The notes under the pieces: generated by a model
The model's input: only the letters and a program-made list of their open reading frames with translations
Databases searched by the model: none
Told to the model about the DNA's origin: nothing
Program-made: the position numbers and the translations under genes
Shown here: one piece after another, positions 60,309 to 64,000 of the stretch
Layout: every line of letters starts with the position of its first letter
How positions within the stretch are numbered: position 1 is the first letter of the stretch
From: Pseudomonas pergaminensis
GTDB taxonomy: Bacteria > Pseudomonadota > Gammaproteobacteria > Pseudomonadales > Pseudomonadaceae
DNA: 64,000 bases
Direction of reading: 5' to 3'
NCBI RefSeq assembly: GCF_024112395.2
Contig: NZ_CP078013.2
Span: forward strand, 3,038,001 to 3,102,000

Positions 60309-60881
60309 CTATGGCAATTGGCAGTAGAGCGGGAGCTGATAAATCTCAGCCTTGCTGACTTCCCCTAGCCCCTTCCCAGTCATTACCTTTTTGGTCAGCG
60401 CATCTGCCAGATCGCATATTGGTTTCATGTTGAGGGTGACCAGAGTGAATGCTTCATTCTGAAGCGCAATCAACAAATCCCTGGACGAAAAGCTTTGGCT
60501 GAACGGCAACGAATTGTGGAGCAAAACGGTTAGCTCTCGTGTAATTGCATAATCCTGGCCGGCGCCTGTTTCCCCGGCCTCAAGAATGAGTTGTGCTGCT
60601 TGGGCATTAACTTTCTGTTGCCCCCGATCTATGGCTTCACCCATCGCTCCGGCTAGCTTGATTAGCGCTCGCCGCCGTACAACAGCACGCATCTCTTCGA
60701 TCGTCTCGAACCGCGCATCAAAAGTAGTGTTGGCTTTGCCCCTATGGGCTTCTAACGATTGGATTTCCAACTTGATTTCTTGCGCGTCAAAACCCAACGC
60801 AACCGCAATAATCCAGTGTGCCGCCTCATGCTGGGAAAGAGCGACAACTCGCTGAATAAGCTCAATAGGCTCGATGGGCAT
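60309..60881 (-). CDS. HEAAH-motif (M41-like) metallopeptidase-type protein
   Basis: A 190-residue protein. Residues 18-22 read HEAAH in the setting VVALSQHEAAHWIIAVALGF, which is the zinc motif context of FtsH-type (M41) peptidases, without the AAA+ part or membrane helices. A later stretch (RALIKLAGAMGEAIDRG) corresponds to the LAGxxAE region of M41 enzymes, with GE in place. It may be a stand-alone peptidase-like domain; activity is unproven. It lies 15 bases downstream of the GIY-YIG gene on the same strand, so both may share a message. Confidence 0.7.
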   Translation of the reverse strand: MPIEPIELIQRVVALSQHEAAHWIIAVALGFDAQEIKLEIQSLEAHRGKANTTFDARFETIEEMRAVVRRRALIKLAGAMGEAIDRGQQKVNAQAAQLILEAGETGAGQDYAITRELTVLLHNSLPFSQSFSSRDLLIALQNEAFTLVTLNMKPICDLADALTKKVMTGKGLGEVSKAEIYQLPLYCQLP

Positions 60882-60896
60882 CGTCTTTTTCTTAGT

Positions 60897-61349
60897 TCAG
60901 AGAGCCTTTTGGCTGGGTACAATTTCAGAAACCCAATCGTATTGAGTTCCCTTCATCAATCGTGTCGTCGGCTTGTTGAAAAGGGTTGAACGCCACCGAA
61001 GTATCAGAAACTCCTCGACTTCTTTTCGCCCAAAAGGTACCAAAACGAAGGAAAGCATGTAGGTTTTCGAAAGTATGCTGATCAATCCCGGCTGGTCACC
61101 AACGTCAATGCTGAACTGCCTGCATGTGAGCCGAGCGAAAGTATGATTTTCGACCCGAGTCAAGTCCCTCATTCGCGACCTTAAAGATGAAGTTTCTCCA
61201 ACGTAGAGAGGGGTGGCATCTCTCCAGAGAACATAGACACCTGCATCCTGTGGCACGTCGCTCGCCCATTTCTGGCCTTCCGCTACGATTCTGCGCGGCG
61301 CGACATGGAGGGCGGCTTCATAATCGCGGAGTGACTGTTTAACGCTCAT
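60897..61349 (-). CDS. GIY-YIG-type nuclease-like protein
   Basis: A 150-residue protein. The GIY-YIG signature is read as AGVYVLWRDATPLYVGETSS (GVY at 37-39, YVG at 49-51), followed by an arginine at 57 or 59, then glutamates in KEVEEFLILRW and an asparagine in LFNKP, which fit the catalytic glutamate and closing asparagine. Small GIY-YIG proteins are homing or repair nucleases, or parts of defence systems. It is closely followed by the HEAAH gene and preceded by another small gene, 15 bases either side. Confidence 0.75.
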   Translation of the reverse strand: MSVKQSLRDYEAALHVAPRRIVAEGQKWASDVPQDAGVYVLWRDATPLYVGETSSLRSRMRDLTRVENHTFARLTCRQFSIDVGDQPGLISILSKTYMLSFVLVPFGRKEVEEFLILRWRSTLFNKPTTRLMKGTQYDWVSEIVPSQKAL

Positions 61350-61364
61350 TCGGCTTTTCCTACC

Positions 61365-61604
61365 TTAGTGGGACTGATGCTTCTCCATATAGCGAAGCAC
61401 CTCGAATCGATCAGCATGGACCAAGGCGCATGCTGAATAATCACCTTCCCAAACAGCCGTAGCCCAAGTTCCCTCTAGCCCTGCATGCCAGAATGCTCCC
61501 CATTTCCCATTTGGTAGCTCCAGCAAAAGCCATTCTGGAAATGGACACTTCCGTGCCAGGCTCAAAACATATTCGTCATGATGCGGTTCGCTCGGCATTC
61601 CCAT
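61365..61604 (-). CDS. Small hypothetical protein
   Basis: A 79-residue tryptophan-rich protein ([20 protein letters not shown], then [20 protein letters not shown]). A ribosome site (AGGAG) lies about ten bases before ATG 61604. The frame sits tightly between the AbiV-family gene and the GIY-YIG gene, suggesting one transcription unit. No family recognised. Confidence 0.6.
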   Translation of the reverse strand: MGMPSEPHHDEYVLSLARKCPFPEWLLLELPNGKWGAFWHAGLEGTWATAVWEGDYSACALVHADRFEVLRYMEKHQSH

Positions 61605-61627
61605 ACAGTGTTGCTCCTTTTTCCGCC

Positions 61628-62308
61628 TTACCTTGGACCTAAAACGAATTCTTCCATCTTGTTGTGGCCTTCATCTTGGAAGCCTTCGACCTGCATGGCA
61701 CTGTAGCAGTTAACCAAGGCTTGCTTCATTCCCTGGAAGTCTTTGTTCCAAACCGGTTTCAAGTGCTCAACCCATAGCTGGATTTCGCGCTCGGTTACTG
61801 GCGACCGTTGACTGAAAAGTTTGGCGGAGTTCACCAGAGCAGTGGCAAGTTCTACGTCGATGACATCGGCGGGGACTGACCAATGAGCTCCCGCACCTAG
61901 GCAATCGGTGTAGAAGCCCAGCTGTTTTACTTGATCCAATACATTCGGATGATCGGAGGCATCATCGTAGATTGGACGTAGATCACTAAGGTGCTTCGCA
62001 CCCTTTGCTACTAGATCAGCGAAAATCCAGTGACAGTTCTTGCTTGTGTGGGATCGGTACCTTCTCCACTCCAACTTCAATGCTTTGTCATCTACCGTTA
62101 AGACGATAGCTCTGAGGATGGAAGCTTTTCCAGATTCTTCGATGGCAAGAGCAGCAAGGGATGCAGCGGTAGCATAGCTTCCCGCGTCCAACAGGGTCTG
62201 GGCATCAGTCGCCAATCGGCGGGCATTGGCGTTTGACGCATTGATTCCTTCTGCGATCTGGGCGCAATCCAAAAGCCCTTTGTAGGATTCCAGTTTGGTT
62301 TGCTTCAT
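61628..62308 (-). CDS. AbiV-family abortive-infection protein
   Basis: A 226-residue helical protein. The family hallmark is [20 protein letters not shown] at residues about 45-64 (AIEESGK), preceded by [18 protein letters not shown] and followed by [14 protein letters not shown]. This matches AbiV, a HEPN-related protein first described from lactococci, where it stops phage growth by binding a phage protein and halting translation. The mode of action in Pseudomonas is unknown. It has no partner gene, as in Lactococcus. It is the upstream gene of a tight row of small genes. Confidence 0.8.
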   Translation of the reverse strand: MKQTKLESYKGLLDCAQIAEGINASNANARRLATDAQTLLDAGSYATAASLAALAIEESGKASILRAIVLTVDDKALKLEWRRYRSHTSKNCHWIFADLVAKGAKHLSDLRPIYDDASDHPNVLDQVKQLGFYTDCLGAGAHWSVPADVIDVELATALVNSAKLFSQRSPVTEREIQLWVEHLKPVWNKDFQGMKQALVNCYSAMQVEGFQDEGHNKMEEFVLGPR

Positions 62309-62333
62309 AGGTATTCAGTCATCCATGATATTC

Positions 62334-62660
62334 CTAGCTGTTCCAGATCTTCCAAACAGGCTGCGAGGTCTCGCAGGCAGTGATCCAGTCGCCGATCTCC
62401 TGAATCATTTCCTGGGCACGTTCTTCGTCGATTTCGCCGCCATCCAACTGCTCCCATACGAAGCCTAGGAACGCACCGACGTCGTTGGGGAATTTCACGT
62501 GGTCTTGATGTAGGTTCGATTCAAGGAAAGGCACACCTTCTCGATCAGCGTCACCAAAGATCGCGACGTGGGAAATGTGCCATCCAGCTTCTATCTTTTG
62601 TACCTTGAGCGTCGTGTTAGCTGACCACCGACGCGTCCAATAGGTGAGTTTGAAATCCAT
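62334..62660 (-). CDS. Small hypothetical protein
   Basis: A 108-residue acidic protein, MDFKLTYWTRRWSANTTLKV onward, ending WITACETSQPVWKIWNS. It is probably alpha/beta and soluble. A GC-rich stem-loop lies upstream of the ATG at 62660. It is 25 bases upstream of the AbiV-family gene. I do not recognise the family. Confidence 0.6.
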   Translation of the reverse strand: MDFKLTYWTRRWSANTTLKVQKIEAGWHISHVAIFGDADREGVPFLESNLHQDHVKFPNDVGAFLGFVWEQLDGGEIDEERAQEMIQEIGDWITACETSQPVWKIWNS

Positions 62661-62684
62661 AAGTAATCCTTCGCGTATGGGGTA

Positions 62685-62700
62685 GACGCCAAAGCGGCGC
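62685..62700 (-). promoter_or_regulatory. Leader stem-loop (GCGCCGCTTTGGCGTC type), copy 2
   Basis: On the minus strand GCGCCGCTTTGGCGTC lies 24 bases before the ATG at 62660. The arms CGCC/GGCG enclose a GCTTT-like loop. Compare the copies at 59731 and 63290. A stronger inverted repeat (CAGCCCATGCTGGG core) lies just upstream of it. Confidence 0.4.
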
Positions 62701-62758
62701 TCCTCTATGGCCTCGGCCCAGCATGGGCTGGGCTTGGGCGGTATCGCGCTTTCCTGTG

Positions 62759-62950
62759 TCAGGCGCGTTTAGCGCGCAGGGTAGCCAATGTAGCGTCAAT
62801 CTTGGCCTCGGCGTCGCGGAACTCCGTTTCTTCCTCGCTACCAGTCACAAACGAAACAGACTCATGCCCCCAGCTCAGAATAATGAGGTCACGCAGCGTC
62901 AGCTTGACGCTGATTTCCGAATCGAGGTTTTGCTCGGTGTATTTGTCCAT
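62759..62950 (-). CDS. Small hypothetical protein
   Basis: A 63-residue protein from ATG 62950, with AGGAAAACGGC upstream; the longer frame to 63043 overlaps the preceding gene and is not supported. MDKYTEQNLDSEISVKLTLR then DLIILSWGHESV, with an acidic, helical tail EETEFRDAEAKIDATLATLR. No family recognised. It follows the next gene by 16 bases, so the two are probably co-transcribed. Confidence 0.6.
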   Translation of the reverse strand: MDKYTEQNLDSEISVKLTLRDLIILSWGHESVSFVTGSEEETEFRDAEAKIDATLATLRAKRA

Positions 62951-62966
62951 GCCGTTTTCCTGCAAT

Positions 62967-63269
62967 TCAGTAGCGTGGCGGCGGACTGACTGCTTGCTGA
63001 AAACCGCCGCCCTCCGGTAACTGGCTAGGAACCTTGAGGGCATCGCTTAAGGCTTGATCCTTTTCCTGAGTCAGTTGCACTGTCATCGAGGAACTAATCA
63101 AGTCATGCTCAACCAGCGCGGTCAGATAGCCCGTCACCTTCGATGCCGACGGCGACCAAAGAGCGGAGTCATGGCGATAGCGACGCACCTCGTCGACCAT
63201 CTTGGCAACGCATTGACGGGCTCGCGCGATGGTGTCGGGGCTGTCTTGCTCAATCTGGATCAAAGGCAT
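62967..63269 (-). CDS. Small hypothetical protein
   Basis: A 100-residue helical, soluble protein, MPLIQIEQDSPDTIARARQC onward (VAKMVDEVRRYRHDSALWSP), with a proline-rich end. The start at 63269 has AGGAA eight bases upstream. A leader stem-loop precedes it. No family recognised. Confidence 0.6.
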   Translation of the reverse strand: MPLIQIEQDSPDTIARARQCVAKMVDEVRRYRHDSALWSPSASKVTGYLTALVEHDLISSSMTVQLTQEKDQALSDALKVPSQLPEGGGFQQAVSPPPRY

Positions 63270-63289
63270 CACAGAGTTCCTTATTCACG

Positions 63290-63306
63290 GACGCGGAAGC
63301 CGCGCC
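63290..63306 (-). promoter_or_regulatory. Leader stem-loop (GGCGCGGCTTCCGCGTC type), copy 3
   Basis: On the minus strand the arms CGCGG and CCGCG, with a two-base loop, lie 20 bases before the start at 63269. It resembles the copies at 62685 and 59731 in position, composition and the central GCTT. Confidence 0.4.
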
Positions 63307-63357
63307 CTGGTACCGCCAAAGGCCCAATCAAGGACCGCTGGTGTGCAGCGATCTTTC

Positions 63358-63594
63358 CTACTCGAATTCCAGTAGCCCTTGCTGACGCGCCAGATCGACG
63401 GCATAAATAAAGATTTGCTCCGACACCGTCGAACGCGAACCACGATCTACCGGCCATTGTTGATCCCTGACGCTACTGCGCGCGATCACTATTGGTGCTG
63501 GAAGCCCTTGGGAGCAGAAATAGAGATCGAATCGCCCCTTGCTACCAAGATATGTGCAATCGCCAGGGAGTTTTGGATGCTGAGGTTGAGACAT
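63358..63594 (-). CDS. Small hypothetical protein
   Basis: A 78-residue protein from ATG 63594, with GAGGAAAACGAT directly upstream. MSQPQHPKLPGDCTYLGSKG continues to RFDLYFCSQGLPAPIVIARS, a short beta-hairpin-like protein, then VSEQIFIYAVDLARQQGLLE. No family recognised. The same strand and tight spacing suggest it belongs to the same small-gene cluster. Confidence 0.6.
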   Translation of the reverse strand: MSQPQHPKLPGDCTYLGSKGRFDLYFCSQGLPAPIVIARSSVRDQQWPVDRGSRSTVSEQIFIYAVDLARQQGLLEFE

Positions 63595-63766
63595 ATCGTT
63601 TTCCTCAATGATTCGGTTTTTCCTGGAGCGAGGTGGAGCACGCTTCAAGCGCTTCGCCTGTCAGCACATTCAGCTCAATCGCTCGCTCGCGAATGCCATC
63701 CAGATTATTTCTGTAGAAACCTGGCGACCCAGAACGCTGGATTGCAGGAATGGATTCGAGCCAGTG

Positions 63767-64000
63767 CTACATGTCTATCAAGCGATACAACAATTCCCTC
63801 AGAGGCCCAGCGACGGCTGAGGAAAATTGTGCGAGCGAAGAAGCTGCGGCCAACAGATCTGGAATGTGCTTTTGAAAATCGCCGTCATCGGGATCGATGT
63901 TGATGACACCATCATCCTCGGAATATGCGGAGTCGCTTGTTTCTATGAATCGGTCTAATGATCGGTTAATTCTGAGCAACGACGGGTAGAAGTTGAGGAT
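63767..64000 (-). CDS. Unrecognised protein, N-terminal part outside window
   Basis: The minus strand is open from the right edge to a stop at 63767, giving at least 77 C-terminal residues (ILNFYPSLLRINRSLDRFIE to GPLRELLYRLIDM). The stretch DDGVINIDPDDGDFQKHIPD is acidic. No domain is recognisable from this tail. The TTG inside it is probably not the start, because the frame continues past the edge. Confidence 0.55.
   Translation of the reverse strand: MLNFYPSLLRINRSLDRFIETSDSAYSEDDGVINIDPDDGDFQKHIPDLLAAASSLAQFSSAVAGPLRELLYRLIDM

Noticed and set aside
40248..64000. A prophage
   Set aside because: No capsid, tail, portal, terminase or lysis gene is present; the content is IS elements and defence or small hypothetical genes.

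Overview
The window looks like a chromosome segment of a fluorescent Pseudomonas. The reasons are a MexEF-OprN efflux operon close to the P. aeruginosa one, a CigR-family protein, a DUF6124-type small gene, an AraC regulator with an arabinose-binding-like sensor, and the codon use. The left 40 kb is mostly core or long-resident DNA. From about 40.2 kb to the right edge it becomes an accessory region of IS elements, defence-type genes, toxin-antitoxin genes and many small unrecognised genes.

Layout. 1-2.2 kb: the N-terminal part of a J-domain protein, divergent from an AraC-family regulator. 2.4-5.9 kb: a large protein of unknown role, possibly an effector or toxin. 6.1-12 kb: mexE-mexF-oprN on the minus strand. 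12.2-13.6 kb: an unrecognised HExxH protein with a C-terminal cysteine cluster. 13.7-21.3 kb: a minus-strand operon of TonB-dependent receptor, solute-binding lipoprotein, two permeases and a fused double ATPase, likely importing an oligopeptide or siderophore-like compound across both membranes. 21.5-22.8 kb: CigR-like protein, VOC protein and the fossil end of an AraC regulator. 23-40.2 kb: a two-partner secretion locus with a TpsB transporter, a 4982-residue filamentous haemagglutinin (CdiA-like) adhesin/toxin, a small immunity candidate and a truncated spare toxin tip.

40.2-57 kb: an IS21-family element with a dead istA cuts the spare toxin tip. Eight bases beyond its other end lie two degenerate type I-F CRISPR repeats separated by exactly 32 bases, with no cas genes. 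Then come a STAND NTPase with a Cap4-like nuclease head, a NERD-nuclease/SF1-helicase/zinc-ribbon fusion, a ParDE pair, an OLD-like ATPase-TOPRIM nuclease, an IS1182-family element, a DUF7660-like gene and a frameshifted DUF6124 gene. 57.2-64 kb: small genes, mostly on the minus strand, including a HEPN-like protein, an SH3b-type exported protein, an HEAAH protein, a GIY-YIG protein and an AbiV-family abortive-infection protein. Some of these are preceded by similar short GC-rich stem-loops, as in cargo of an integrative element.

How the genes may work together. The TonB receptor and ABC genes form one import route, and MexEF-OprN one export route. The TpsB/TpsA pair plus immunity gene forms a contact-dependent competition system. 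The right third is a defence island whose genes look like independent modules rather than one operon. No tRNA or rRNA gene, and no phage structural gene, was recognised.
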